The notes: generated from the sequence alone by a model not told the origin. A stretch of DNA of 64,000 nucleotides from an uncultured Pelagibacteraceae bacterium (GCA_902596515.1 CACJUF010000004.1:1-64000), one strand, 5' to 3'; numbered from the stretch's first letter, positions 37,138 through 46,996 are shown. A program made the numbers and translations.

Positions 37138-39221
37138 ATATTTTTTCTATTTTCAACTAAGCTATCTACTACACCTGGATCAGCAAGAGTAGTTGTATCA
37201 CCTAGTTGTCCATGCTCGTTTGCTGCAATTTTTCTTAAAATTCTTCTCATTATTTTCCCAGATCTTGTTTTTGGAAGTCCTGGGGTAAAATGAATTAGAT
37301 CTGGTGTTGCCAAAGGCCCTATTTGTTTTCTCACCCAAAGTTTTAATTCTCTATCTAAATCGCCTGTCTCACTCTCACCTGCATTGAGTGTGACGTAACA
37401 ATATAAACCATTTCCTTTAATATCATGAGGATATCCAACCACAGCAGCCTCAGCTACTTTAGGATGCGCAACAAAGGCACTTTCAATTTCAGCAGTACCA
37501 AGGTTATGACCAGAGACAATAATTACATCATCTACTCTACCAGTTATCCAATAGTAGCCATCTTTATCTCTTTTACATCCATCTCCAGTGAAATATTTTC
37601 CATCAAACTGTGAAAAATAAGTATCGATAAATCTTTGATGATCACCATATACGGTTCTCATTTGACCAGGCCAAGATTGAGCTATACAAAGTCTTCCTTC
37701 ACCTTCACCTTTTATTTCTTTACCGTCTTTATTTACTAGCACTGGTTTAATTCCGTAAAAAGGTTTTGTTGCTGATCCGGGTTTAAGTGGAATAGCTCCA
37801 GTTTGTGGTGCTATAAGAATTCCTCCCGTTTCTGTTTGCCACCATGTATCGACTATTGGACATCTTGAATTACCAACAGTTTTGTAATACCACATCCACG
37901 CTTCTGGATTTATAGGTTCTCCCACAGTTCCTAATAGTTTTAGAGATTTTCTAGTAGTTTTATTAACTGGGCCATCACCTTCTCTCATCAAGGCCCTTAT
38001 AGCTGTTGGCGCTGTATAAAAAGTATTGACTTTATATTTGTCTACTATCTGCCACCACCTTGAACTATCCGGGTAATTTGGAACACCTTCGAACATAATG
38101 GTTGTTGCACCATTAGCTAATGGTCCATAAATTATATAGCTATGACCAGTTACCCATCCAATATCTGCTGTACACCAATAAATGTCATTCGGTTTATAAT
38201 TGAAAATATATTGATGAGTCATAGAAGCATACACCATATATCCTCCAGTGGTATGTAATACTCCTTTAGGCTTCCCGGTTGATCCTGATGTATAGAGAAT
38301 AAATAAAGGATCCTCTGCACTCATTTCTTCAGGCTCACAATGATTTGGTACATCCTTAATTAGGTCGTGATACCAGACATCTCGATCTTGATCCCAATAT
38401 ACATAATTACCAGTTCTTTTTACTACAATACATTTTTTAACATCTGGACAATTAGATAAAGCTTCATCTGTCGTTGCTTTTAAGGGAATAGTTTTGCCTC
38501 CTCTTACTCCCTCATCTGCAGTAATTATATATTCTGATTTACAATCATTCACTCTTCCTGAAATTGACTCTGCAGAGAAACCACCAAAAATTATTGAGTG
38601 GACGGCACCTATTCTTGCACAAGCCAGCATTAAGATCGCTAGCTCAGGTATCATCGTTAGATAAATAGTAACACGATCACCTTTTTGTATCCCAAGTTTT
38701 TTAAGACCATTTGCAGCTTTTGAAACTTTTTGATGTAATTGTTTATAAGAAATTTTTTGAGTATCTTTAGGATCATCTCCTACCCATATAATTGCAGTCT
38801 TATCTTTTTTATCTTTTAAATGACGATCAATGCAATTAGCAGATGCATTTAGGGTACCATCTTCGAACCATTTAATTCTTACTTCGTCTTTACTATATTT
38901 AACATCTTTAATTTTTTTGTAAGGTTTTATCCAAGTAATTCTCTTTCCTTCTTTTTTCCAAAATGAATTATTATTTTTAATAGAATCAGAATATTTTTTT
39001 TGATATTGGGCTTTATTTGCTAAACTCCTTTTTACCCATTCAGGTTTAGTTTTAATTACTTGATCGCTAGATGATGATTTATCAATATTATTCTTTTTAG
39101 ATCTTTTAGCTGCAGATCTTTTAGTTTTTGAGACTTTTTTTATTTTCCTTCTTTTTTTTGAAGATTTTTTTTTCTTTGTCTTTTTGGTTTTTTTCTTTTT
39201 TGATTTCTTTTTTTTTGGCAT
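37134..39221 (-). CDS. acs: Acetyl-CoA synthetase (AMP-forming) with Lys-rich N-terminal extension
   Basis: The 695-residue enzyme activates acetate to acetyl-CoA. The AMP-binding core is present: [19 protein letters not shown] (about residues 310-328), [21 protein letters not shown], and the acetylatable lysine motif [15 protein letters not shown] near the C-terminus. The typical Acs start appears only after about 60 residues: [20 protein letters not shown]. Residues 2-45 are almost all Lys, Arg, Ser and Thr, a feature not found in model Acs proteins. It is adjacent to an acetate-type symporter. Confidence 0.96.
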   Translation of the reverse strand: MPKKKKSKKKKTKKTKKKKSSKKRRKIKKVSKTKRSAAKRSKKNNIDKSSSSDQVIKTKPEWVKRSLANKAQYQKKYSDSIKNNNSFWKKEGKRITWIKPYKKIKDVKYSKDEVRIKWFEDGTLNASANCIDRHLKDKKDKTAIIWVGDDPKDTQKISYKQLHQKVSKAANGLKKLGIQKGDRVTIYLTMIPELAILMLACARIGAVHSIIFGGFSAESISGRVNDCKSEYIITADEGVRGGKTIPLKATTDEALSNCPDVKKCIVVKRTGNYVYWDQDRDVWYHDLIKDVPNHCEPEEMSAEDPLFILYTSGSTGKPKGVLHTTGGYMVYASMTHQYIFNYKPNDIYWCTADIGWVTGHSYIIYGPLANGATTIMFEGVPNYPDSSRWWQIVDKYKVNTFYTAPTAIRALMREGDGPVNKTTRKSLKLLGTVGEPINPEAWMWYYKTVGNSRCPIVDTWWQTETGGILIAPQTGAIPLKPGSATKPFYGIKPVLVNKDGKEIKGEGEGRLCIAQSWPGQMRTVYGDHQRFIDTYFSQFDGKYFTGDGCKRDKDGYYWITGRVDDVIIVSGHNLGTAEIESAFVAHPKVAEAAVVGYPHDIKGNGLYCYVTLNAGESETGDLDRELKLWVRKQIGPLATPDLIHFTPGLPKTRSGKIMRRILRKIAANEHGQLGDTTTLADPGVVDSLVENRKNI

Positions 39222-39229
39222 TTTTTTTA

Positions 39230-39640
39230 TTATTTACTCATTTTATTTAAAATCTTCCAGCTTTTAGAGTCAATAGGCATTACAGATAATCTACTTTGTT
39301 TAATTAAAGATAAATGGCTTAAATCCTTGTTTTTTTTAATTTGCTCTAAAGACACAGGGTTATTAAGTCTTTTCAAAAACTTAACAGTCACAGCAACAAA
39401 TCTTCCTGATTTGTCTGATTTATCAATGTAATGTTCTTTCACAACTTCTACTATTCCAACAATTTCTTTTCCAATATTTGAGTGATAAAAAAAACATTGA
39501 TCACCCTTTTTCATAGTTTTTAAATTCTTAGCTGCTTGATAGTTTCTTACACCGTCCCAGGGTGCTCCTTTTTCACCAGCTTTTTTTTGTTGATCAATTG
39601 ACCAAACATTAGGTTCCGATTTAAGTAACCAGTACTGCAT
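39230..39640 (-). CDS. EVE-domain protein
   Basis: The 136-residue protein is a stand-alone EVE (PUA-like) domain: [18 protein letters not shown] at the start, [26 protein letters not shown] in the middle and a [26 protein letters not shown] strand pair. EVE domains bind modified bases in nucleic acids; the specificity here cannot be told. It follows the glycosyltransferase gene and precedes acs by 8 bases, all on the minus strand. Confidence 0.93.
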   Translation of the reverse strand: MQYWLLKSEPNVWSIDQQKKAGEKGAPWDGVRNYQAAKNLKTMKKGDQCFFYHSNIGKEIVGIVEVVKEHYIDKSDKSGRFVAVTVKFLKRLNNPVSLEQIKKNKDLSHLSLIKQSRLSVMPIDSKSWKILNKMSK

Positions 39641-39648
39641 CTTTAAAA

Positions 39649-40677
39649 CTAATAATTAAAATTAAATTTAAATAATCTTTTTAAAAAAAATTTGATATCA
39701 TCTAACAAAAAAAGTAGAAAAAAGTGTGCCTGTTTAGCATTGTGTGTATCTTTTTCTAAAAGAGGTATTATCTTTTTTTTATCTTCTAGCCATTTAATAT
39801 GGTTAATCTTAGCATTTTCATTTCTTAAATCATAATTTTTGATTACATCATCTAAATTTATTTTACCTTTAGTTTCTTTATCAAAAATAAAACCAATTTT
39901 ATCGTTTAAAATATACTCATTCATTGTTGAGTCGTTATAGCCAACAATATAAATACCTCTTGATATAGCCTCAACAATTGACATTCCTATCCCTTCTTTT
40001 TTTCTAGGAGCGATAAAAACATTATATTTTTCCATAATACTTATAAATTCATCTTTTGGCATAAAGCTTTTTTCAATCATCTTAAAATTATATTCTTTTA
40101 ATATATTTGTATGATTTAGTTTATCAATCTTTCGACCAGGGTCTGGTTTTGGGAAGTATAAGATTTGATTTATATCATTTTTATTAAAGAGATTTAACCA
40201 TTCTTCTAATTTAATTCTTCCTCTATCCCAAAAAAAAATGTTTAACCTTGATTGGTTCTTAAAAGATGAAATAACATTAGGTTTTATATAATAATTTAGT
40301 TTCAAACTATCAATTTTTTCATTCTCAATGTTATCACTTATCTTGTCCGAGAATTTAAGCACCTTAATCCCTAAATTGGATATTTGTTTCCAAAATATTG
40401 ACCTAAAAAAAGAATTTCTAAAATTAAGAGCATCATACATTGGAGCCCACATTAATTTTTTATTTTTTAATTTTCTCAAAATTTGATGAGGAAACATTAC
40501 GTGAAAGAAAAATATATAATCGAATTTATTTAATTCTTCGAGAGGTACTCTGTTTTTTTCTTTCCACCAAAAATCAGTAATTTCAAATTTTTCAAGAAAT
40601 ATTTCTCTTAAAAAATCCCCACTCCTAGTTGATTGATGGCTCCAGTAATCTACAAAAGCTAATCTCTTTTTTTTCAT
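39649..40677 (-). CDS. GT-B-type glycosyltransferase
   Basis: This 342-residue protein has the C-terminal Rossmann signature of GT4-like glycosyltransferases: KYNVFIAPRKKEGIGMSIVEAISRGIYIVGYND (about residues 217-249) with the E-x(7)-E pattern (KEGIGMSIVE). The N-terminal half is a drifted Rossmann domain. It pairs with the epimerase gene 5 bases upstream on the same strand. Function is probably surface polysaccharide assembly; the donor and acceptor are unknown. Confidence 0.8.
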   Translation of the reverse strand: MKKKRLAFVDYWSHQSTRSGDFLREIFLEKFEITDFWWKEKNRVPLEELNKFDYIFFFHVMFPHQILRKLKNKKLMWAPMYDALNFRNSFFRSIFWKQISNLGIKVLKFSDKISDNIENEKIDSLKLNYYIKPNVISSFKNQSRLNIFFWDRGRIKLEEWLNLFNKNDINQILYFPKPDPGRKIDKLNHTNILKEYNFKMIEKSFMPKDEFISIMEKYNVFIAPRKKEGIGMSIVEAISRGIYIVGYNDSTMNEYILNDKIGFIFDKETKGKINLDDVIKNYDLRNENAKINHIKWLEDKKKIIPLLEKDTHNAKQAHFFLLFLLDDIKFFLKRLFKFNFNY

Positions 40678-40682
40678 TAATA

Positions 40683-41726
40683 TTAAGGTTTTAATAACTT
40701 TTTAATATTAAGTTCATTTTTATGTATCCAATTGATAACCTTGTCTAATCCTTGATGAACATTTATTTTTGGTGACCAATGATGTTCTTTTTTTATCTTT
40801 GATATGTCTGAAATATATATTTTTTGGTCACCTGGCCTCCAGTTAAATTTTTTAAATTTATTTTTTTTATTCATCTTTTTATCTAAAATTTCGATTAGCT
40901 CCAAAAGACTCATCGAGTTTTTTATGCCACCGCCTATATTATAAATTTTATTTTTATTTTTTTTAGATTTTGATAATTTTAAAAAAAGTTTTACCAAGTC
41001 ATCTATATACAAAGCATCTCTAACTTGTTTGCCATCGCCAAAGATTTTTATCTTTTTTCCAAAATATGACTTGATGGTCAGCCAAACTATCCAGCCATGA
41101 TCTTCAATACCATATTGCATTGTACCATAAATACAACTTAACCTAACTACCACTGTGTCTAAATCATAAATTCTAGAATAATCTCTAGTATATTGATCCG
41201 CAATACCCTTAGAACATCCGTAGGGAGAATATAAATCTAGGGGATAATTTTCATTAATACTTTTCATTTTTCCAGCAAAACCATATCTATTTTTTCCTTG
41301 GAAGACTTTTTTATTTGAAACATTTCCATAAACTTTATTTGTTGAAATATTTATAAATTTTGTTTTGTTACTAAATAACCTTATTGCTTCTAATATATTA
41401 AAAGTTCCAATAGCGTTTGAATTAAAATCATTTCTAGGGTTAGTAACAGATTTTGTAACTGTAACTTGACCAGCACAATGTATTAATAATTTAGGTTTTA
41501 TCTTTTTGATGACTTTGGATATTTTTGAAAAATTTGAGGTATCAATTTTGTAAAAGTTTACATCAATATTTTTTTTTAGATTAAGAAGATTATCTTTACT
41601 TCCTTTTCTCGATAAATTATCTATAATGTGGATGTTCCATCCATGTTTTGAAAAATATAAAGCTGTATTTGATCCTATAAAACCAGCGCCCCCTGTAACT
41701 AGCAATTTTTTTTTTGATTTTTTCAT
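40683..41726 (-). CDS. NAD-dependent epimerase/dehydratase (CDP-paratose 2-epimerase-like)
   Basis: The 347-residue extended SDR has the Rossmann loop TGGAGFIGSNTALYFSKHGW (residues 11-30) and the catalytic YGCSKGIADQYTRDY (YxxxK). Its sequence around VRLSCIYGTMQYGIEDHGWI and GDGKQVRDALYIDDL strongly resembles CDP-paratose (tyvelose) 2-epimerases. CDP-sugar epimerisation is therefore likely, but the sugar is inferred. It pairs with the adjacent glycosyltransferase gene. Confidence 0.85.
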   Translation of the reverse strand: MKKSKKKLLVTGGAGFIGSNTALYFSKHGWNIHIIDNLSRKGSKDNLLNLKKNIDVNFYKIDTSNFSKISKVIKKIKPKLLIHCAGQVTVTKSVTNPRNDFNSNAIGTFNILEAIRLFSNKTKFINISTNKVYGNVSNKKVFQGKNRYGFAGKMKSINENYPLDLYSPYGCSKGIADQYTRDYSRIYDLDTVVVRLSCIYGTMQYGIEDHGWIVWLTIKSYFGKKIKIFGDGKQVRDALYIDDLVKLFLKLSKSKKNKNKIYNIGGGIKNSMSLLELIEILDKKMNKKNKFKKFNWRPGDQKIYISDISKIKKEHHWSPKINVHQGLDKVINWIHKNELNIKKLLKP

Positions 41727-41780
41727 TTTCCTTTGAAGTTCTTAAACCAATTATATTACTTTCACAATACTATACGAAAT

Positions 41781-42854
41781 TTAAAGTTTTACTCCTGCTC
41801 CCTTTAAGAAATTAGCATTTTCATCTAATGGCCATCTAGGTTTTGCTGGATAATCTAAGTCATTGAATTGATTTAATTTAAATTTTTCCAAGCCAACCAT
41901 TCCTATCATTGCAGCATTATCACCACAGAACTCAATTGGAGGAAAAATATTTTCATAATTTTTTTCTTTACATAGATTGATTAACATTGATCTAATTTTT
42001 TTGTTAGCCGCTACACCACCAGCAACAACAAATTTTTTTTTTTTTGGATTATTTTGTTTTTCAAACTCTAAAAAAGCAATTTTTGTTTTCTTATAGAGGA
42101 TTTCTATAATTGTTTTTTGAAAAGAGGCTGCTAAATCAAATTTATCTTGTTCTGTATTTATTTTTTTTGATATTTTTAAAACTGCTGTCTTTAAGCCTGC
42201 GAATGATAAGTTACAACCCCCTCTGTTAATAATTGGTTTTGGTAATTCATATCTTTCAGGATTTCCCTTATTAGCAAAAACTTCAATTTTGGGTCCACCA
42301 GGAAATTCTATTCCTAATAATTTTGCAGTTTTATCAAATGCTTCACCTAAAGCATCATCTATAGTTGTGCCCAATCTATTGTAATTTCCAAGTCCTTTCA
42401 CACTCAAAAACTGTGAATGTCCACCCGAAATCAATAAAAATAAATATGGGTAATTTAACCCTGAATTAATTTTTGGACTTAAAGCGTGGCCTTCTAAATG
42501 ATTAACCGCAATAAATGGTTTTTTAATTAAATTAGCAAAGGTTTTACCAAAACTTAAACCAACAGATAAGCAAACAACTAATCCTGGTCCAGCCGTTGCA
42601 GCAACAGCATCTATTTCGTCAATTTTTTTTCCACTTTCATTCAAAGCCTTTTGAACAATCCAATCAATTTTTTCTAAATGGGATCGGGCAGCAAGTTCAG
42701 GAACAACTCCACCAAATTCTTTATGCACCTCTGATTGGCTAGAGATAACGTTAGAGAGAATTATTGGTATTCCTTGCTCATTTTCTGAAACTAAAGACGC
42801 TGCAGTTTCATCACAGCTTGTTTCTATTCCAAGAATCAAGGGTTTTTTATTCAT
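41781..42854 (-). CDS. tsaD: tRNA N6-threonylcarbamoyladenosine transferase TsaD
   Basis: The 357-residue enzyme transfers threonylcarbamoyl to A37 of ANN-decoding tRNAs. It starts ILGIETSCDETAASLVSE, the metal site is HLEGHALSP (about residues 116-124), and later ASKHR-type motifs appear as LFLLISGGHSQFLSV and FVVAGGVAANKKIR. The length is standard. It diverges from hemC (54-base spacer), the same arrangement as in other alphaproteobacteria. Confidence 0.97.
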   Translation of the reverse strand: MNKKPLILGIETSCDETAASLVSENEQGIPIILSNVISSQSEVHKEFGGVVPELAARSHLEKIDWIVQKALNESGKKIDEIDAVAATAGPGLVVCLSVGLSFGKTFANLIKKPFIAVNHLEGHALSPKINSGLNYPYLFLLISGGHSQFLSVKGLGNYNRLGTTIDDALGEAFDKTAKLLGIEFPGGPKIEVFANKGNPERYELPKPIINRGGCNLSFAGLKTAVLKISKKINTEQDKFDLAASFQKTIIEILYKKTKIAFLEFEKQNNPKKKKFVVAGGVAANKKIRSMLINLCKEKNYENIFPPIEFCGDNAAMIGMVGLEKFKLNQFNDLDYPAKPRWPLDENANFLKGAGVKL

Positions 42855-42908
42855 ACAAATAGTTTTTAATAATTGTACAATCCCAATACAAGTAAGAAAT
42901 GATTTTTT

Positions 42909-43763
42909 ATGAAAAAAAAAATAACAATTGGATCTCGAGGAAGTAAGTTAGCATTATTATATGCACAAAAAGTGAAAGAGAAAATTATTGAGGTAACCAA
43001 CTTTATTGATCAGGATGTAAACATTAAAAAAATTTCTACAAAGGGTGATGAGATACAAGATACCAGATTATCTGATGTTGGTGGTAAAGGTTTATTTTCA
43101 AGTAGTATCGAAGAAGAGCTTCAAAAAAATAATATTGATATAGCTGTTCATGCACTAAAAGACATGCCAGCAATTGAGACTAATGGTCTCTTAACAGATA
43201 CATTTCTTGAAAGAACTGATGCAAGAGAAATCGCAATAGTTAATGGAAATAAAAAATTTGAAGATTTAAAACAGAATGCTGTTATTGGAACATCCTCTTA
43301 TAGACGACAATTTCAAATTAAAAAAATAAGGCCTGATGTTAATTGTAAACTTATAAGAGGTAATGTTGACACTAGAATAAGAAAATTAGTGGATGGTGAG
43401 TATGATGCGATAATTTTATCTTATGCTGGAATAAAATACTTAAAATTAGAAAATAAGATTTCAAAAATTTTTTCTATTGAGGAAATAATTCCAAGTGCAG
43501 GACAAGGTATAATTGCTATACAGTGTAGAGAAAATGATAAAGATATGATTTCAATGCTAAAAAAGGTTAATCATGAAGAGACTCATAAAAGAGCACATGC
43601 TGAAAGAAATATTCTAAAAATTTTAGAGGGAGATTGTGAAACAGCAGTTGGAATTCATTCTAAAATAGATGTAAATAAAATTACAGTGGAGGCTGAGCTC
43701 TTCTCATTAGATGGTTCACAAAGATTTTATGAAAAAAAAATCAGACAAATTAGAAAATTTTAG
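42909..43763 (+). CDS. hemC: Hydroxymethylbilane synthase, apparently interrupted near its C-terminus
   Basis: The enzyme polymerises four porphobilinogens to hydroxymethylbilane. The N-terminal IGSRGSKLALLYAQKVKE, the substrate loop HALKDMPAIE and dipyrromethane Cys243 (EGDCETAVGIHS) are intact. The annotated frame ends at residue 284, after a run of nine A bases at 43732-43740. A shift by removing one A would restore a frame that continues KLENFRELGNEIGQILKIRSN and stops at 43825-43827, one base before hemD. This would give a normal-length domain 3. It may be an assembly error, slippage or a mutation. Confidence 0.93.
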   Translation: MKKKITIGSRGSKLALLYAQKVKEKIIEVTNFIDQDVNIKKISTKGDEIQDTRLSDVGGKGLFSSSIEEELQKNNIDIAVHALKDMPAIETNGLLTDTFLERTDAREIAIVNGNKKFEDLKQNAVIGTSSYRRQFQIKKIRPDVNCKLIRGNVDTRIRKLVDGEYDAIILSYAGIKYLKLENKISKIFSIEEIIPSAGQGIIAIQCRENDKDMISMLKKVNHEETHKRAHAERNILKILEGDCETAVGIHSKIDVNKITVEAELFSLDGSQRFYEKKIRQIRKF

Positions 43764-43828
43764 AGAACTCGGAAATGAGATTGGTCAAATTTTAAAAATA
43801 AGATCGAATAATATTTATAAAAGATAAA

Positions 43829-44527
43829 ATGCATATTCTATTAACCAGACCTTTAGAAGATTGTTCTGAAATGATCATTAAATTTCAGTCTCTTGGTCAT
43901 AAGGTTTCACATTTACCTTTATTATCAATCAAAAAAATTCTTCATGAAGAAATAGATCTTTCTAAGTTTAAAGGTATTATTTTTACAAGTTCTAATGCTG
44001 TAAGATTTTTAAATTTAAACGGACTAAATAAAAATATAAAATGTTTTTGCGTAGGAAATGCAACCGAACAAGAAGCAAGAGACCATGGTTTTTCAAATAC
44101 AATTGCTGCAGAGGGAAATGTTCTAAATTTGAAAGAATTGATATTGCAGAACTTTGATAAAACAGAGGGTAAATTAATTTATGTAAGTGGAGAAAACATT
44201 TCAGTGGATCTTGACAATCAACTGCAAAATGAAGGATATGAAATCAAAAGATTGATAAACTATGAAACTGTACATAATGAAAAATTTGATAATGATTTTA
44301 TCAACAAGTTAAAACTTGATATGCCTGATATGATTTACGTTTATTCACAAAATAGCGCATCAAGTCTTTTAAAGTTTATAAAATTTAATCAGCTAGAGAA
44401 TCTTTGGATGAGTACTAATTTGATGTGTATAGGCGAAAAAACATCAGCTAAATTAAATGAAATTAAGTGGAAAAAGATATTTCTTTTTAATCCTGGAGAA
44501 GAGGAATTTTTGTTATATAAAATTTAA
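43829..44527 (+). CDS. hemD: Uroporphyrinogen-III synthase
   Basis: The 232-residue enzyme cyclises hydroxymethylbilane to uroporphyrinogen III. HemD is poorly conserved, but the N-terminal ILLTRPLEDCSEMIIKFQSLGH, the strand FKGIIFTSSNAVRFL and the YVSGENISVDLDNQLQNEGYEIKRLINYETV segment match the family. It follows hemC directly, the usual order. It precedes mscS by 2 bases, so hemC-hemD-mscS-yggT-folD form a compact plus-strand run. Confidence 0.92.
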   Translation: MHILLTRPLEDCSEMIIKFQSLGHKVSHLPLLSIKKILHEEIDLSKFKGIIFTSSNAVRFLNLNGLNKNIKCFCVGNATEQEARDHGFSNTIAAEGNVLNLKELILQNFDKTEGKLIYVSGENISVDLDNQLQNEGYEIKRLINYETVHNEKFDNDFINKLKLDMPDMIYVYSQNSASSLLKFIKFNQLENLWMSTNLMCIGEKTSAKLNEIKWKKIFLFNPGEEEFLLYKI

Positions 44528-44529
44528 TT

Positions 44530-45615
44530 ATGGAAATAATAAATAATTTTTCTGAAGTCTTTTTATCAGTCTGGAACAGAGGAATACTAGGAGTAGATAT
44601 TTTTCAAATATTAATTGGTATTGGAATATTTTTGATTTTTTTAATATTTAGAGGATTAATAAGTAAACTTATTATTAAAAAATTAGAGATAATTTCTAAA
44701 AGAACTACTAATAAATTAGATGATACTTTTGTGTCTGCATTGATTGGACCAGCAAGATTTTTACCAATTGTTTTGGGTTTTTTTATAGCAAGTTATTATA
44801 TGACTTTTTCAATTGAGGGTAGAGAAGTTGTTGACACAATAAATAGAACTTTAATAACAATTTTAATCTTTTGGGTGTTACATCAAATTATTGAACCTGT
44901 GTCATATATTTTAAGTGGACTTGATAAACTTTTAACAAGAGAGTTAATTGGATGGATCATTAAATCCTTAAAAATACTAATCTTTATTTTAGGTCTTGCT
45001 GCTGTATTAGAACTTTGGGGAATAAAGATAGGGCCAATTATTGCTGGTCTTGGTTTATTTGGTGTTGCAGTAGCTTTAGGCGCTCAAGATTTATTTAAAA
45101 ATTTGATTTCAGGTATTTTAGTTTTAGTTGAAAAAAGATTTAAAATTGGTGATTGGATATTAGTGGAGGGAATTATAGAGGGTATAGTTGAAAAAATTGG
45201 ATTTAGATCAACAACGATAAGAAAATTTGATAAATCACTAGCAATTATTCCAAACTTTCAATTTGCTGAAAATGCAGTTGTGAATGTTAGCGAAACTTCA
45301 AATTGGTTAATAAGTTGGGTTATTACTCTTCAATACGACACAACGGTTGATCAATTAAAAACGATAAGAAATGAAATTGAAGAGCACATTCAAAAAAGTG
45401 AGGACTTTAATACTAGTATAGGAATTGCAGTAAGAGTTGACAAATTTTCTGATAGTTCAATTGATATGTATGTTCGTTGTTTTACTAAATCAGACAGTTG
45501 GAACGAGTGGTTATCAGTAAAAGAGAAATTAGCAATTGGTATCAAAAAGATTGTTGAAAAAAACAAAGCATCTTTTGCATTCCCAAGTTCGTCTATTTAT
45601 ATAGAAAAAAAATGA
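44530..45615 (+). CDS. Small-conductance mechanosensitive channel (MscS family)
   Basis: The 361-residue protein has about four to five membrane helices in the first 190 residues. The MscS pore and beta domain follow: GPIIAGLGLFGVAVALGAQDLFKNLISGILVLVEKRFKIGDWI (about residues 167-210), then FRSTTIRKFDKSLAIIPNFQFAENAVVNVS. The Gly/Ala-rich pore helix and the R-x-T-x-I-R segment are typical. It would release osmolytes after hypo-osmotic shock. It overlaps the YggT gene by 4 bases. Confidence 0.95.
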   Translation: MEIINNFSEVFLSVWNRGILGVDIFQILIGIGIFLIFLIFRGLISKLIIKKLEIISKRTTNKLDDTFVSALIGPARFLPIVLGFFIASYYMTFSIEGREVVDTINRTLITILIFWVLHQIIEPVSYILSGLDKLLTRELIGWIIKSLKILIFILGLAAVLELWGIKIGPIIAGLGLFGVAVALGAQDLFKNLISGILVLVEKRFKIGDWILVEGIIEGIVEKIGFRSTTIRKFDKSLAIIPNFQFAENAVVNVSETSNWLISWVITLQYDTTVDQLKTIRNEIEEHIQKSEDFNTSIGIAVRVDKFSDSSIDMYVRCFTKSDSWNEWLSVKEKLAIGIKKIVEKNKASFAFPSSSIYIEKK

Positions 45616-45902
45616 TAGCTATTTTTTACTTAGCTTTACAAATATTAAAACTTTATTCTTACGTAGTTATAGCAAATGTAATTATAAGCTGGTTAGTTGC
45701 ATTTAATATCTTAAATACACAAAATAGATTTGTTTATTCAATTTTAGAATTAACATATCGTTTAACAGATCCTATACTTAACAAAATAAGACGTTTTTTA
45801 CCCAATTTAGGATCCCTAGATATTTCACCCATTATATTACTTCTATTGATTTGGTTTATAGAAATGTGTATGAAGCTCTACATCGCACCTTTAATTTTTT
45901 AA
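45612..45902 (+). CDS. YggT-family membrane protein
   Basis: The 96-residue protein has a YggT domain: VVIANVIISWLVAFNI (first helix with S-W), YRLTDPILNKIRRFLPNLGSLDISPIILLLLIWF (P-x-x-x-I-R-R-x-L-P with the D-I-S-P second helix). This is the canonical YggT pattern and clearer than the protein at 33900-34244. Function is unknown; YggT proteins occur with division or osmotic genes, and here it follows mscS. It ends 5 bases before the folD start. Confidence 0.92.
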   Translation: MIAIFYLALQILKLYSYVVIANVIISWLVAFNILNTQNRFVYSILELTYRLTDPILNKIRRFLPNLGSLDISPIILLLLIWFIEMCMKLYIAPLIF

Positions 45903-45907
45903 AACTT

Positions 45908-46753
45908 ATGATTCTAATTGACGGAAAAAAAGCAGCAGCGGAGCTAAGAGAAGAACTTAAACAAGAAGTAGCTGAATTAAAAAATAAGTATAATAAAGTA
46001 CCAGGTTTAACTGTGATTTTGATTGGAGATCTTACTCCTAGTCAAATATATGTAAGGAACAAAGAAAAATCAGCAAAAGAGGTTGGTTTAAAGTCTGACA
46101 TAATTAAATACCCAGACACTGTGGAGGAAAAAGTTATTTTGGACAAGATTCATGATCTAAATAAAGATAAGAGCGTTTCAGGTATTTTAGTTCAGTTACC
46201 TTTGCCAAAACATATCGATAAACAAAAAATTATTGAGGCTATTCATCCATCTAAAGACGTTGATGGATTTCATCCTATGAATGTTGGTAATCTTTCTTCA
46301 GGTTACGAGAGTTCTGTGCCATGTACTCCACTAGGCTGTTATTTATTAATTAAAAAAATTGAGCCAAACTTAAGTGGAAAAAAAGCAGTTGTAGTTGGAA
46401 GATCTAATCTAAATGGAAAACCGATGACACAACTTCTTTTAAAAGAAAATTGCACGGTAACAATTACCCACTCAAAAACAAAAGATCTCAAGGCCGAATG
46501 TTTAGAAGCAGATATTATTATTGCTGCTGTTGGTATCCCTGAACTTGTTAAAGGAGATTGGGTTAAAAAAGACACAATCGTAATTGACGTTGGAATTAAT
46601 AAAACAGATAAAGGTATTGTTGGTGATGTTGCATTTGATGAAGTTTCAAAAAATGCTAAAGCTTTAACACCAGTTCCAGGTGGAGTTGGACCAATGACAA
46701 TCGCTTGTTTGTTAAAAAATACTGTAGAGTGTTTCAAAAGATCGCAACTTTAA
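45908..46753 (+). CDS. folD: Methylenetetrahydrofolate dehydrogenase / methenyl-THF cyclohydrolase
   Basis: The start at 45908 gives the normal FolD N-terminus MILIDGKKAAAELREELK; the in-frame ATG at 45851 would lie inside the YggT gene. The enzyme interconverts methylene- and 10-formyl-THF. Motifs seen are IYVRNKEKSAKEVG (catalytic Lys), SGILVQLPLPKH, CTPLGCYLLI and KAVVVGRSNLNGKPMTQLL (NADP loop), with TPVPGGVGPMTIA at the end. Its one-carbon units serve PurH. Confidence 0.97.
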   Translation: MILIDGKKAAAELREELKQEVAELKNKYNKVPGLTVILIGDLTPSQIYVRNKEKSAKEVGLKSDIIKYPDTVEEKVILDKIHDLNKDKSVSGILVQLPLPKHIDKQKIIEAIHPSKDVDGFHPMNVGNLSSGYESSVPCTPLGCYLLIKKIEPNLSGKKAVVVGRSNLNGKPMTQLLLKENCTVTITHSKTKDLKAECLEADIIIAAVGIPELVKGDWVKKDTIVIDVGINKTDKGIVGDVAFDEVSKNAKALTPVPGGVGPMTIACLLKNTVECFKRSQL

Positions 46754-46789
46754 AGTTACAACCTATTAAATTTTTTGATATTTTGAGGT

Positions 46790-46993
46790 GTGAAGAAACC
46801 TAAATATCCATATAGAATTGCAATTGTATTCTTAATTTTAACAGTTCCCACTATTGGAGCGACCCAGTTGGGCTGGTACTTATATGATCAACAAACAGGT
46901 TTTGATTATGGTATGATTGTAGGAACATTTTCAGTTATATATGCAGCTTGGCTAATGTATGAAAAAAATTGGAGAGAGGAGGATGATGATTAG
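46790..46993 (+). CDS. Small membrane protein of unknown function
   Basis: This 67-residue protein starts at GTG 46790 with a TGAGG ribosome-binding-type sequence just upstream. It has two hydrophobic segments (about residues 9-28 and 40-55) and an acidic C-terminus (EKNWREEDDD). I do not recognise the family. It sits 36 bases after folD and 3 bases before the SHOCT gene, so it is likely co-transcribed with them. Confidence 0.75.
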   Translation: MKKPKYPYRIAIVFLILTVPTIGATQLGWYLYDQQTGFDYGMIVGTFSVIYAAWLMYEKNWREEDDD

Positions 46994-46996
46994 GTA

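Noticed and set aside
42909-43763. hemC as a pseudogene
   Set aside because: Everything up to the A9 run is intact, including Cys243 and the catalytic loops, so only the very C-terminus is affected; slippage or a read error is more likely.
45851-45907. N-terminal extension of FolD from ATG 45851
   Set aside because: It lies within the YggT gene and does not match the FolD N-terminus, which begins at 45908.
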